A DNA stretch of 64,000 bases from Paulownia fortunei (lineage: Eukaryota > Streptophyta > Magnoliopsida > Lamiales > Paulowniaceae), in assembly GCA_019321725.1 (NCBI GenBank), contig CM033115.1:682001-746000 (forward strand). The letters run 5' to 3'. Of the stretch, positions 24,901 to 36,457 are shown in pieces; the stretch's first letter is position 1; each line of letters starts with the position of its first letter. The position numbers and the translations under genes are program-made. A model generated the notes under the pieces. The model was not told the origin of the DNA. It saw only the letters and a list, made by a program, of their open reading frames with translations, and did no database searches.

Positions 24901-26159
24901 GCTACACCATTGCATGAGGTTGATTGGCGCTGCTGAGCGTGGCATGCAGATGATGATTCAGAGGGCAATAAGCAGAAGAGCTTTTGAAAAGTTGATTGCC
25001 GAGCATGGATCATTCCTTTCAGATGCTGCCAAGGTTGGTGTGGTTGTACTTCCAGTTAAAAGTATTGCTATGAAACCAATAACTTGATTTCTTTATTTGG
25101 GCCTGTCATTGGGTCCAAGCAGGCTCGAAGACTGCTAGCTCATCTTGCTTAGTTTAGGTTGTAGTCGTGAGTTTGATCTCATGTGACATAGACCCTAAAT
25201 TTTTTAACTATTAATAAACTTTTTTAGCCTCGCTTCACGTTGGGTTTGTGAACACTGAATTCTGAATACCCAAGTATGCAATTCTAACATCAGAATTGCA
25301 ATAGGGATGCAGTCCCTATGTATGCAATTCCAACATCAGAATTGCTAAATCGGTTCATATTCTTCAAAATTATATAATCTATGACAGCAGCGAGCCTAGA
25401 GGCTGTGCATATCCTGCTGTTGTTTCTTCTCTCCCTTTTTATACTAAAAATAAAAATGCATGATTTAGTTTGCAGGTGATTTAGTGAAGGTATTATTATT
25501 CTAATACCACTTAAGCATTTAGTTTAGTAGTGATTGTCTTTGTTGTGATCTAACTATTTCATAAACAAATTCAAGAGAAAGAAAAGAGGGGAAAGAATGA
25601 GCTCAGGCTAGCTCAAGCTTGGAGCTGATATTACTTGAGCTAAGTGGTGGTCTTTAAAGTCGAAAGTGCTGATGAGAAGGCTCTTGTAAACTGGGCTTGG
25701 TGCTCAATTAGGTCGATTATTTATATTATTGTATTTCTAGTATTGATAATTCTCATGCTGCAGTGCCGGATAGAGCTAGAGAGCACTAGATTGCTGGTTC
25801 TTGAAGCTGCAGACCAACTCGATCGACTTGGAAACAAAAAGGCCCGTGGGATCATTGCCATGGCCAAGGTATTGACATGCATTCTGTGTTTGGTTTTGGA
25901 ATTGATACGACATCTTTCCTTGGTTCTTGGTTCTTTCTTTATCCTCATAATTTTTTGCACCGAGCAGGTTGCAGCTCCAAACATGGCGCTGAAAGTGCTC
26001 GACATGGCAATGCAAGTGCACGGTGCTGCTGGTTTATCAGGTGACACTGTTCTAGCTCACCTCTGGGCCACTGCAAGAACATTAAGAATTGCAGATGGTC
26101 CTGATGAAGTCCACTTGGGAACTATCGCAAAATTAGAGCTAAGAAGAGCTAAGCTTTGA
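15947..26159 (+). CDS. IBR3: Acyl-CoA dehydrogenase IBR3-like (ACAD10 type), 17 exons
   Basis: Predicted 829 aa, near the 824 aa I recall for Arabidopsis IBR3, which acts in peroxisomal conversion of indole-3-butyric acid to auxin. Exons: 15947-16081, 18247-18381, 18531-18671, 18765-18896, 19089-19274, 19422-19499, 19646-19765, 20676-20774, 20893-21010, 21914-22176, 22323-22517, 23320-23462, 24149-24233, 24301-24510, 24881-25033, 25764-25868, 25968-26159; all introns are GT-AG and the frame holds throughout. The N-terminal half is an aminoglycoside-phosphotransferase-like domain with HGDFRIDN (His229) and DWE (Asp251). The C-terminal half is an FAD acyl-CoA dehydrogenase with [17 protein letters not shown] (from about residue 559), [17 protein letters not shown] and [19 protein letters not shown]. 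It ends in AKL, a non-canonical but plausible PTS1 peroxisome signal. Intron 1 is 2.2 kb and carries degenerate repeats. Confidence 0.95.
16455..17170 (+). repeat. Degenerate tandem repeat, about 200-bp period, in IBR3 intron 1
   Basis: Four diverged copies begin near 16455, 16652, 16861 and 17061. Each has a GGTCTTTGGTTTNAGGGAAATT-like head, a GTAAGCTGAGATAGTTGAGTG core, then GAGAGGGAAGTA and a GGACTGTTAAGTTTGTAAAA section. No coding potential. A second looser pair of repeats with GATGTGACCT starts lies at about 17200-17470. Confidence 0.7.
20127..20300 (+). repeat. 87-bp tandem duplication in an IBR3 intron
   Basis: Copy 1 is 20127-20213 and copy 2 is 20214-20300, both starting GGTGAACTTTATAACTGATG and differing at only a few bases. 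They lie within intron 7 and do not touch splice sites. Confidence 0.85.
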
Positions 26160-27096
26160 AAGACTTTCAATGTGAAAAATCTTCACAAGCAAGACCTTCA
26201 AATAGAGATCACAAGACACTGAATTTCTTTACCCCCCCTTTTTCCTTCCTCTTTTCTTGAAAGGGTAATAATGTTGTGCAAAAAATTCTGTTACATATGC
26301 AAAATTTCAGTGCTGGAAAGGCAATAACGTGGTGGTGGTGGTGTAATATGCAAGCTCAGCTTTGATATGCAGAAATAAAAGAATACAAGAACTGTTCTTA
26401 TAACCATGCATTGCTACATTATCTTAGATTCTATTTCAATTGGGATGTGACCTAGGTAGGATTGTGAACCGGTAATAGTAATATTTACTTTAAGATATTC
26501 TTATATATACGTACAATTATTTAAAAACTCAAATATTCGAGAAAAAGTCAAACGAGTAGCAAGAAATTTTTTTCTACAATCTTGCAAGTTTGGGTGCTTG
26601 ACAATTGTTACCCTTTAAATCAAACAGCCTTTGCATTAGTCCAAAAAAATGCATTCCCGCGGGCATGTTGCACCAGTAGAATGGTAGGAGGATTACCTTT
26701 GGAGTTTGAATTTTGGTAAATGTAAGAATTATAGTGCGTCAGTATCATTTCTCAAGAGTTTTTATTGTACGTCGTGAAGGGGGATTTATTGGGAGAATTA
26801 ATTATACTGAAGATTAGATTTCAACAGTGTATAGATTGCGTTATTTATTTAAAGGGCAAATCATGGGGGAAGATTGCTCTTTTCTAGGATTGTTCAAGGC
26901 GAAACTTAATGAACGGGGCAAATATTGAAAACTTGGGTTATAAAAAATATAAAAAAAATACATTTTCTTTTACCTCATGTAGTGTATACAGGGGCGACAT
27001 ATTATTCAAGTGGGGATTGTGATATAGTAAGATTATTTTTTTATTTTATAACATTAAATGTATGTAATAATGATAATGTGTTGAAATTGGATCTGC

Positions 27097-27216
27097 TATG
27101 TCTTGAATTTGAGATTCAACTCAATTTTTAAGGATTCTAACCCAAATTCAAATTCGTATGTCTTGAATTTGAGATTCAACTCAATTTTTAAGGATTCTAA
27201 CCCAAATTCAAATTCG
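27097..27216 (+). repeat. Perfect 60-bp tandem duplication
   Basis: 27097-27156 and 27157-27216 are identical as read, each beginning TATGTCTTGAATTTGAGATT. The copies show no divergence, so the event is recent or the locus is unstable. Confidence 0.92.
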
Positions 27217-27504
27217 TTCCGAACTCAAATTCAACGGCATACCCAACAAATTTATTTATAATTTAAAAAATATTAAAAATTTATTTTATAAAAGTAATAT
27301 TATTAAAACTTTTTAAAAGATCTATTTTAAAAAAAATAACATAAAAAATATATAATTTTTTTATAAAAATTAAAAATTAAATACGTCTAGGACGGAACTG
27401 AGAGTAATGCTCAGAGGATTCATGTAGCTATTATTGTTTCTTGGATAATTTTTTTAGAAAAAATTAATTTATTTTAACTTTTATAAACAATTAGAGTTAT
27501 AAGG

Positions 27505-27739
27505 TACTTCCTCTATCCTTCTATTGTACGAAATTAATTTTTTTAATCTTTTGATTAACTTATCATATTAATTATTCAACAATTTTAATATTACTAATTT
27601 TTTTAATTTTAATATTTGATATGTTGTTTAATATTATTCACTTAATATTTTTAAAAAATATAATAAACTATTTACTAAGAAAAATAGTCAAATTGATTAG
27701 TCAATTATAGGAATTGAACTTTCCAGGACTGACGGAATA
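27505..27739. mobile_element. Stowaway-like MITE
   Basis: Flanking TA dinucleotides (27505-27506, 27738-27739) enclose ends related to the Stowaway terminus CTCCCTCCGTCCC. The left end reads CTTCCTCTATCCT; the right end, reverse complemented, reads TTCCGTCAGTCCT. The interior is AT-rich and noncoding. The ends have diverged, so this is an older copy. Confidence 0.55.
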
Positions 27740-28339
27740 CAATAAAAAATCAACTTTCAATATATATATATATATATATATATGTATATTTCAAAGCACA
27801 TAAATAATTTAGTGTAAATAGAGTGGTGCACAATATACTTCCGTATCATAAAGATCATTTATAATCAAATTTCTCTCTAATTTCTCGATCGATCAATGCT
27901 AAATAGTTAGGCAATCTGTGATAATCACATAACTTGATGTGTTTCAAAATTTCATGTTGGAGCGATGCTCAATACTTTTTCTTTAAAAATGCATCAATTT
28001 AATTGGCTTCCACATTTATTTTTTTCGACTAGCAATTTACCATCTAATAAATAAAAGTTACATATTAAGATGATAATATAAATTCGCATTCTTCAACCTA
28101 ATTTCAATTAATGTCAAAAGTATAATAATAGGAAAAGAGTAATTAATTTTATGTAATTCGAAACAACCAATTAGAGACGGAGCATAAATTCTATATATTA
28201 AATTATTAAATTTTAAAATTTTAACTTCTTTAATTAAAAATATTTTTTTAGAAAAATAATTTTCCACCCCAACCTTCATTCATTCTTACATATGGAAAAT
28301 CAGATCAGACAGTCAGATAATTTTCAATTCACTTCCACT

Positions 28340-28606
28340 AATTTGCATGCATGGCCACCTTTGTCTCCGGCCCCCTGTAATGTCGAAAAGCCTTTCTTTT
28401 TTATCTTACATCCTTCTAATTTTAGAAACACAATTAACAACCTCAAATTCCTCAACGATATCCAATTTTGTCTCCACGACAATAAATATCCCATTGTTCT
28501 TGGCAAATGTTTCATCACTCAGAGTTCAAAGGGGAATCCCATAATAAGGCAGAGGCCCTTCGGAGCTCTGGAAAAATCACTGAAGAAATAGGAACAAAAA
28601 ATAAAA
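28340..28606 (+). promoter_or_regulatory. PME1 promoter and leader, conserved with PME2
   Basis: This stretch aligns with about 33670-33964 upstream of the second gene. Shared blocks include AATTTGCATGCATGG, TCTAATTTTAGAAACACAATT, a CAATAAATA TATA-like box (near 28483), GCAAATGTTTC.TCACTCAGAG and AGAGCTCTG.AAAAATCACTG. Conservation against a diverged background suggests the core promoter and leader were duplicated with the gene and kept. Confidence 0.6.
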
Positions 28607-30658
28607 ATGGGGGGCTTTGATGGTAAGAAGAAGAAGGTAGCTGTTGTTGGGCTGGCCTCCATCCTCCTTGTGGCGATGGTTGTTGCCGTGGTAGTCGGAG
28701 TCACTAGGAAAAACGGCGGCGGTGATGTCGCGCCATCCAGCAACAATGGCGGCAGCGGCGTCAACACCGCTAACAAGGCGGTGCAGGCCCTTTGCTCCCC
28801 CACTGACTACAAAGAAACTTGCGAGGAGAGCCTCTCCCAAGCCAACACCACAAACCCTAAGGAGCTTATCAAGGTGGCGTTCAATGCTGCCATCAGTAAC
28901 ATCGACGATGTCATCAAGAACTCGACTCTGTTGAAAGAAGCCGCCAGCGATGATAGTACCAAAGAGGCGTTGGATATCTGCCAAGAAGTGCTCGGAACCG
29001 CTGTTGACGATATCAAAAGGTCGTTGGACAAAGTCGGGGAATTAGACGCCAGCAAGGCCGATGGATATGTTGAGGATGTCAAGACATGGCTCAGCGCTGT
29101 GATCACATACCAGGAGACGTGCCTCGATGCTTTCGAGAACACCACAGGTAGAGAAAGAATGATTTTTTATTTTCATTTTATTCGACTATTTACGTAGTTC
29201 TTTATCAATGGTTTCCTCGTCTAAAGCTCTGATTCCGTCCACAGGTGACACTGGTGAAAAGATGAAGAAACTGTTGAAAACTGCCAGGGAGTTGTCCAGC
29301 AATGGCCTCGCCATGGTGACTGATATTTCATCTATTTTTTCGTCGTTGCAGCTTGGAAATCTTGGCAGCCGAAGGCTTCTTTCGGAAGAAGGTAGGATAT
29401 TGTACGGTAATGATCCTAGTGATTATGCGCCAGGGGAAGATCCTCATTACTCCTTCAGAGGTCTCCTTACTATCACCCCAACGTCGTTGAAGCCGAATGC
29501 CGTGGTGGCGCAAGATGGAAGCGGCCATTTCAGGACCATCAACGCCGCCATTGCCACATTGCCAAAGACGAATAACGTCAACCCATTCGTGATTTATGTC
29601 AAGACTGGTTTGTACAAGGAGAGTGTCCAATTTCCGAAAGGAGTGAACAAAATTGTGTTGATCGGAGATGGACCGTTGAAGACCAGAATCAGCGGCGGAA
29701 AGAACTTCGTAGATGGTGTTAAGACCTACCAAACTGCCACCGTTGGTGAGTTTATTCAACTAATTTCATCTCTTCCAGTTTCTAACACAAGTATGTAACA
29801 TTTTCTATTACACGTACAAATGTGCAACATGTCTATAAATTATAACATAGAGAGAAAAAATGGTTATAAATTTTCTCTTTATATCTCAACTATCCTTCTT
29901 TTATACATGTGTTGAAATTATTCTCCTTTAGTATGATGGAGTTTGAAAATGTTATATGCATTCCTCTTGCAGCTATCAACTCAGATGATTTCTTCGCCAG
30001 GGACATCGCCTTCGAAAACACGGCAGGCCCCGAAAAGCACCAGGCCGTGGCCTTGCGCGTATCCGGCGATAGAGCCATCTTCTACAACGTTCACATAGAC
30101 GGCAATCAGGACACCCTCTACGCCCACACCTACCGCCAATTCTACCGCGACTGCACCATCTCTGGCACCATTGACTTCATCTTCGGCGATGCCCTGTCCA
30201 TCTTCCAGAACTGCCGCTTCATCGTCCGCAAGGCGATGGACAGCCAAGCCTGCATGGTCACCGCCCAAGGCCGCGTGGACCCTCGTAGCCAAGGCGCTAT
30301 CGTCATCCAGAATGGCGATATCTTGGCAGAGCCAGCGTTCCTCCAAGCGCAACCACCGCTTAAAGCTTACCTTGGACGGCCATGGAAGGAGCTCTCCAGG
30401 ACTATTATCATGCAGTCGAACATTGGTGGGTTCATTGCACCTGAGGGTTGGTCGCCATGGGCAGGAACTTTTGCATTGAATACACTGTACTATGGGGAGT
30501 ACCAGAATCACGGACCCGGGTCGAATACGGTTCACCGGGTTAACTGGAAGGGTATTCATAAAATAACTCCACAGATTGCTGCAAGTTGGACTCCGGGTGT
30601 TGCATTTGGTGGTGATTACTGGATCAAGAACGCTGGAATTCCATATGTTCCTCATTAA
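28607..30658 (+). CDS. Pectin methylesterase with PMEI-type pro-region (copy 1)
   Basis: Predicted 575 aa in three exons: 28607-29147, 29245-29745, 29973-30658. It removes methyl esters from cell-wall homogalacturonan. The N-terminus has a membrane anchor/signal segment (about residues 11-32). Next comes the inhibitor-like pro-domain with its four conserved cysteines (two in ALCSPTDYKETCEE, then DICQEV and YQETCLDA). A basic RRLL processing site at 223-226 is where subtilases normally release the mature enzyme. The catalytic domain has GLYKES, HQAVALR, NQDTLY and GTIDFIFG (both catalytic Asp), and YLGRPWKELSRT with the substrate Arg. After DFIFG this protein reads DALSIFQNC where most family members I recall have NA. 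It is the upstream member of a tandem pair; intron 1 is only 97 bp and represents the empty site for the insertion in copy 2. Confidence 0.95.
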
Positions 30659-33600
30659 CGACTAATTAATTTATTTTTTAATAAAGTAATTAATTAGTTG
30701 TGTCGTGGATTTTATAATGGTTAATTCCATTTGTTGTAATAATCATGATGAGAATTCACGAGTTAATATATATTATATTTCTTTAATTTTTACTTTCCAT
30801 AATATATAACGAATTTTTGGAATAATTATTTACATAATCTTATTATGATACGTACAGAAAGAAATTACGACGTTTCATTGAAATAATTTTAAGTTAATTT
30901 CGACATCGATGCATTAGTATATATAATGTTTTTTGAGCTTATGTTAATTACTAGCAAGTAAATAACTATAAGGTGGAAAAAGGAAAAATAATAGTAATAT
31001 TAATAGTAGCCATTATTAATAATTAGCAAGTAAATAATAGTTAAGATAATAATTGATATTAATAGCAAGCAATCAAGTAATAGCTATAAGGGGAAAAAGG
31101 AAAAACAGGCGAATTGTTTTCTATTCTTACTAATTAATATAATAGTAATACAGTATTAATACTTGATATTATCAATAAGAAATCAAGTTATGGATGAAAT
31201 AAAAAAAAAAGTTAATGAGTTCATTAAGAATTGATTTTCTACATTTATTTAAAGTAAATCAAATCTTTCCTATAATTAAAGTTCACTTACTGGCACACCT
31301 TCACAATTATTTCAATTTTATAACTACACATTATATTTCATTTATTACTATTATACAATATAATATTTTTAAATATGTGCATATATATATATGTCACCTA
31401 TTAAATAGTTCATCATTTCATTTACGTAATATATATTGTTTGACCCCAGTCGATTCTAATTTATAATATATGATTTTTTTAAGGATAAAAAATCATATAC
31501 TCTTTTGTCCCAAAATTAAAATTTCTATTTTATTTCGACATCAAACATTAGATTAGACTCAAAAGGAAAAAAATGAATAATTTTATATTACTATCTTTAA
31601 AATAATATCGAGAGTTAGTGGAATCAAATTATTATTTTAAATGAGTGTATTTTTAAAAAAATACTATTTATTAATTCTTTTAATTAATCAAATAAAAAAA
31701 TGGTTTATATCATAAATTCTTAAAGAATGAGAATGATCATATTTCAAGCTCATTAATTTTTCATTATATTTAAGGGAAAAAAATAACAATTTTAGAAAGT
31801 CTGTCAAAAGCTTTGCTAAAAAAATGATTACTGTCATCCTATTATAAGTTTTACTAGACCAAGACTTGGTGGATAGAGGAAAAAAGATAGGATAATGACA
31901 AAATCATCAATTATAAGTGTGAAATTGAATTATAGGTAATGGTACTATCAATGTTATATAAATTTATTGAATTGATGGCTCTACTAACTAATAAATAGAA
32001 AGTTTATAGTTTTTAGATATGCATACAATAAGGAATTCATGCTAAAATTATTTCTTGCAAAATAATTAGAGATGATAATGGGGTGGATTCTGGACTAATT
32101 TCTTATTTGAATATTCTAAAATATATTTAATAGTTGAAACAAAAAAGATGCATTACATTGTACCCAGAAAAAAAAAAAAAAAATAGTTGAAGCAATCACA
32201 AATCAACTTAAACAATTATAAATTAGTTTCTCGATTAAACATTATACTCATTTAACTCTTGACTTTATTTAAATATTAGAAATTATCATGTCACATAATG
32301 ACTTAACAAACCTAATTTATGTATTAGAAATTCTATTTTTTTAAACAAATTGTGTATAAGAATGAAAATGAAAATTTATACTAGATCTAGCTAGATGATA
32401 CTCGTGAAAAATGATTATGTCAAAATTATAAATAATAACAAAATCTCATAACAAATAGAAAATAATTTCTTAAATAAAGGAGAGAATTCTGCCAACAGGA
32501 TAGAGATAACCAATATGTCTTCAAAACTAACTTAAAAATATTTTGATTTAATAACAAAGTTTATATACTCTAAATGATAAAGTGATACAACAAAAAAATA
32601 AAATTGAACTTATGTATTACATAATTTATTTCAATCATGGATACTCTCCAAATTTAGCGTATAATACTTTTCCGTCATTAATATCAAAAAGCCAAAAATA
32701 AAATAAAATAAAATAAAGATTACAAGAAAAACAGAGAAAAATCGATTAAAATTTGTTGGTTTGTGAATTTTTTTTTTTTGAATTCTTTTGGAACTATCCT
32801 CCTTATCCTTAAGTCTACTTCCTTTGCTATCCCTACCTATACTTCCTTCATTTCCCACAGCGGGGAAGGATGCCAAGAACAAAGATGATTGATCTTGTTG
32901 ATTTAGTAGTTCACTCAGTAAATCCTTTATCGAAGCAACGACTTACTCATAAGCATCTCGACCATTAAGACCCCAAAGCATAGACAAAGGTAGTTTATCG
33001 AGTAGCTCCACTAGTTGAACTGCCATCTATGACACAGTAGTGGTCAAGCTAGCAGCAGATGCGACTATAACACAAAGAGCTTTTATTTCACCAAGAAAGG
33101 CACTAAGAGAGTACCGAAGGAAAGGGAGATCTGCACAAATATCTTTTGATGTGTCTAATATAGCAGGGATAGGATAGGTGCAATCACATTCGATCGAGAG
33201 TCTAATACCCTTAATTAATAAGAAGGTATATTGGGGAAAAGACACTACCAAGAATATACTTATTGAGGCAAAAACCTTCTTTAGTAATCAATCGAGCGAA
33301 AAATCAATCATTTTTATTAGTAAGATGAGTAAAGGCCGCGAATATCATATAATCAAATGGTGTCTAACGTGGAAAAAGAACCATATAATATTTGGATTAT
33401 CAATTGAATCAACTCTATAATTTAAATTTTTTATTTTAATTTGATATTGAATACATACTTAACATATATATATATATATAATATAATAGGAGATTAAATA
33501 TCAAATTTAAATACAAAATTTAAAATATTAAAACATTATTTGAAATAAAGAATTCGGAGTGAAAAATATTGGTATTCAATGCATGAATAGATTTTGAACA

Positions 33601-33964
33601 ATACCTAAGTGACATGGAATTCAACCTTGAAAATTTCAGACCAAAGGTCAAACTATTTTCAGTTCCAACAATTTGCATGCATGGTTGAAGACCTTTCCTT
33701 CCTCCTACAATGTCGGTCGCCGAATAGCCTTTCATTTTCCGTACATCCCTTCTAATTTTAGAAACACAATTTAACGACCTCAGATTTCCTAACGGTCTCC
33801 CAATTGTTGTCTCCACGGCAATAAATACCCTTTGTTCTCAGCAAATGTTTCTTCACTCAGAGCTCACAGGGGAATCCCAGATTAAGGTAGAGGCCCCTCA
33901 GAGCTCTGTAAAAATCACTGAAGAAACAGAAGAAAGAAGAACAATATATATCAGTGAAAAAAAA
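30659..33964. other. Intergenic spacer between the pectinesterase genes
   Basis: Very AT-rich DNA with poly-A/T runs and a TA run near 33466-33480. No open frame here looks protein-coding, and no terminal repeats could be paired. The final 300 bases are the promoter of the second gene. Confidence 0.6.
33670..33964 (+). promoter_or_regulatory. PME2 promoter and leader
   Basis: Counterpart of 28340-28606 with the same ordered blocks, including the CAATAAATA TATA-like box (near 33820). An in-frame ATG at 33845 would add 40 residues, but the matching region of copy 1 is noncoding, so it is treated as leader. Confidence 0.55.
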
Positions 33965-36457
33965 ATGGGGAGCTTAGATACCAAGAAGAAGAAGGTAGCT
34001 GTTGCGGGGCTGGCCTCCATCCTCCTGGTGGCAATGGTCGTTGCCGTGGCGGTGGGCATCACCAAGGAAGAGGGAAGTGCTAATGTCGGTTCATCCAACA
34101 ACAGCGGCGGCATCAGCACCTCCAGCAAGGCGGTGCAGGCCATTTGTTCCCCCACAGACTACAAAGAAACTTGCGAAAAGAGCCTCTCCCAGGCCAACAC
34201 CACAAACCCTAAGGAGCTTATCAAGGTGGCGTTCAACGTTGCCATCAATAACATCGGCGACGTCATAAAAAACTCGGCTCTGTTGAAAGAAGCCGACAGC
34301 GACGATAGTACCAAACAGGCGCTGGATGTCTGCCAAGAAGTGCTCGAAACGGCTGTTGATGATCTCAAAAGATCGTTCAACAAAGTCGGGGAACTCGGCG
34401 TCAGAAAGGTCGATGAATATGCTGAGGATGTCAAGACGTGGCTCAGCGCCGTGATCACATACCAGGAGACGTGCATCGATGCCTTCGAGAACACCACAGG
34501 TACAGGAAAAATGATTTTTTCCTTTTATTTAACTATTTGCAATGATAATTGATTGCACTTTTGGTCATATGATATTAGGGTCATTGCGATTTTAGTTCTA
34601 TAGTTTCAAAATTGTTCCATGATATAGTTTTTCTTACAATTTTGGTCCTATATTGGAGGAAAAAAATTATTCAGATACCATTAAACCTTCTCCACGCTTG
34701 AGCAGCATTCATTGTGGAAAAAATGATGCCCTTGACTTTAGCCTTATACATGTGTGTTTTTTTTATGCGAAAAGTAACCACTTAACGTCCGCGTTACATG
34801 TTTTTCTTCGTTAATTATTTGATGGACCTAAACTAAAATTACAGGAAAACTTTCTTATGTAACTAAAATTGCCTATAAAACTCAAATTGGGATGATAAAT
34901 GTCAAAACTGAGACTAGAATCACAATAAGCCAATTACCCCACTATTTGCATAGTTCTTTATATATGCTTTCCTCGTCTAAAGCTCTGATTCCGTCCACAG
35001 GTGACACTGGTGAAAAGATGAAGAAACTATTGAAAACTGCCAGGGAGTTGTCCAGCAATGGCCTCGCCATGGTGACTGATATTTCATCTATTCTTTCGTC
35101 GTTGCAGCTGGGAAATCTTGGCAGCCGACGCCTTCTTTCAGAAGAAGGTAGGATATTGTACGGTAATGATCCCACTGATTATGCCCCCGGCGACGAACCC
35201 CGTTTCTTCAAGAATTTGAGAAGGCTTCTCACTGTCACCCCAACGTCGTTGAAGCCGAATGCCGTGGTGGCGCAAGATGGAAGCGGCCACTTCAAGACCA
35301 TTAGCGCAGCCATTGCCACAGTGCCAAAGAAGAATAACAACACATTCGTGATTTATGTCAAGGCTGGTTTGTATAAGGAACAAGTCCAGGTTCCGAAAGG
35401 GGTGAACAAAATTGTGTTGATCGGAGACGGACCGTTGAAGACCAGAATCACCGGCAGAAAGAACTTCGCTGAAGGTGTTAAGACCTACCAAACGGCCACC
35501 GTTGGTGAGTTTATTCAACTTTCATCTCTTCATGTTCTAATTATCATTTCAAATCTTTTGTAACACGAGTACCTAACATTTTCTAACATTTTTTGTTACT
35601 AGTGGTGTTTCATATTTTATCCAAAATGATTAACGCTGCTTTGAAATAGAAAATGAAACATCGTTTAAAATAAATGGTACCCTAACCTCAAATACCATGT
35701 TGGAACTATTTCCCTTAGTAAGATCGAGTTTGAAAATCTTACATGTATTCCTCATGCAGCCGTCAACTCAGATGATTTCTTGGCCAAGGACATCGCCTTC
35801 GAAAACACGGCAGGCCCCGAAAAGCACCAAGCGGTGGCCTTGCGTGTGTCCGGCGACAGGGCCGTCTTCTACAACGTCCACATAGACGGCTATCAGGACA
35901 CCCTCTACAGCCACACCTATCGCCAATACTACCGCGACTGCACCATCTCCGGCACCATAGACTTCATCTTCGGCGATGCCCTCTCCATCTTCCAAAACTG
36001 CCGCTTCATCGTCCGCAAGCCGATGAACAACCAAGCGTGCCTGGTCACCGCCCAAGGCCGCGTGGACCCTCGCAGCCAAGGCGCTATCGTCATCCAGAAT
36101 GGCGATATCTCGGCAGAGCCAGCGTTCCTCCAAGCACAACCACCGCTTAAAGCTTACCTTGGACGGCCATGGAAGGAACTCTCCAGGACTATTATCATGC
36201 AGTCAAACATTGGCGGGTTCATTGCACCTGAGGGTTGGTCGCCATGGGCAGGAACTTTTGCATTGGATACACTGTACTATGGGGAGTACCAGAACCGCGG
36301 ACCCGGGTCGAATACAGCTCACCGGGTTAACTGGAAGGGTATTAAGAAAATCACTCCACAGATTGCACAGAGTTGGACCGGAGGGGCAGCGTTTGGTGGT
36401 GATTATTGGATCAAGAACGCTGGAGTAGCATATGTTCCTACCCTCATGCAAGTTTGA
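33965..36457 (+). CDS. Pectin methylesterase with PMEI-type pro-region (copy 2)
   Basis: Predicted 578 aa in three exons: 33965-34499, 35001-35504, 35760-36457. Same reaction and architecture as copy 1: anchor segment (about residues 11-32), four-cysteine inhibitor pro-domain, SRRLL processing site, then a catalytic domain with HQAVALR, YQDTLY, GTIDFIFG and LGRPWKELSRT. Catalytic residues are intact. The start MGSLDTKKKK is chosen by alignment to MGGFDGKKKK of copy 1. Differences are concentrated in the glycine/serine-rich linker after the anchor and at the C-terminus, which is extended by a few residues (TLMQV). Intron 1 is 501 bp instead of 97 because of an insertion at 34542-34940. The two copies are clearly recent tandem duplicates. 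Confidence 0.95.
34532..34950. mobile_element. MITE-like insertion in PME2 intron 1
   Basis: The 10-bp sequence ACTATTTGCA occurs at 34532-34541 and 34941-34950, bounding 399 bp absent from the otherwise alignable intron of copy 1, which has a single ACTATTTACG at that place. A 9-10 bp target duplication suits a Mutator-like non-autonomous element. The ends are only weakly inverted (TAATTG and CTAGTC-type blocks on both sides), so class is uncertain; insertion is not. Confidence 0.75.

Larger units (their letters stand above)
26160..28606. other. Intergenic: IBR3 3' flank, tandem repeat, MITE, PME1 promoter
   Basis: Starts with the IBR3 3' untranslated region (AATAAA-type motif near 26375). 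It then holds a perfect 60-bp tandem duplication, a Stowaway-like MITE, a TA dinucleotide run near 27762-27783, and from about 28340 the promoter shared with the second pectinesterase gene. No other gene was seen. Confidence 0.6.

Noticed and set aside
28292..28591. 99-codon open frame directly upstream of PME1
   Set aside because: It overlaps the promoter/leader conserved with PME2, where the frame is not kept.
29981..30655. Long minus-strand open frame (224 codons) opposite PME1 exon 3, and its counterpart at 35768-36139
   Set aside because: Mirror of the GC-rich pectinesterase exon. The plus-strand product has all catalytic motifs while the antisense product is alanine/valine-rich with no recognisable domain.
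31495..31870. Possible Stowaway MITE starting TACTCTTTTGTCCC
   Set aside because: No matching right terminus was found within 400 bases, so the similarity of the left end alone is not enough.
33845..33964. 40-residue N-terminal extension of PME2 from an upstream in-frame ATG
   Set aside because: The equivalent stretch before PME1 is out of frame and noncoding, and the extension would bury the membrane anchor behind an acidic segment.
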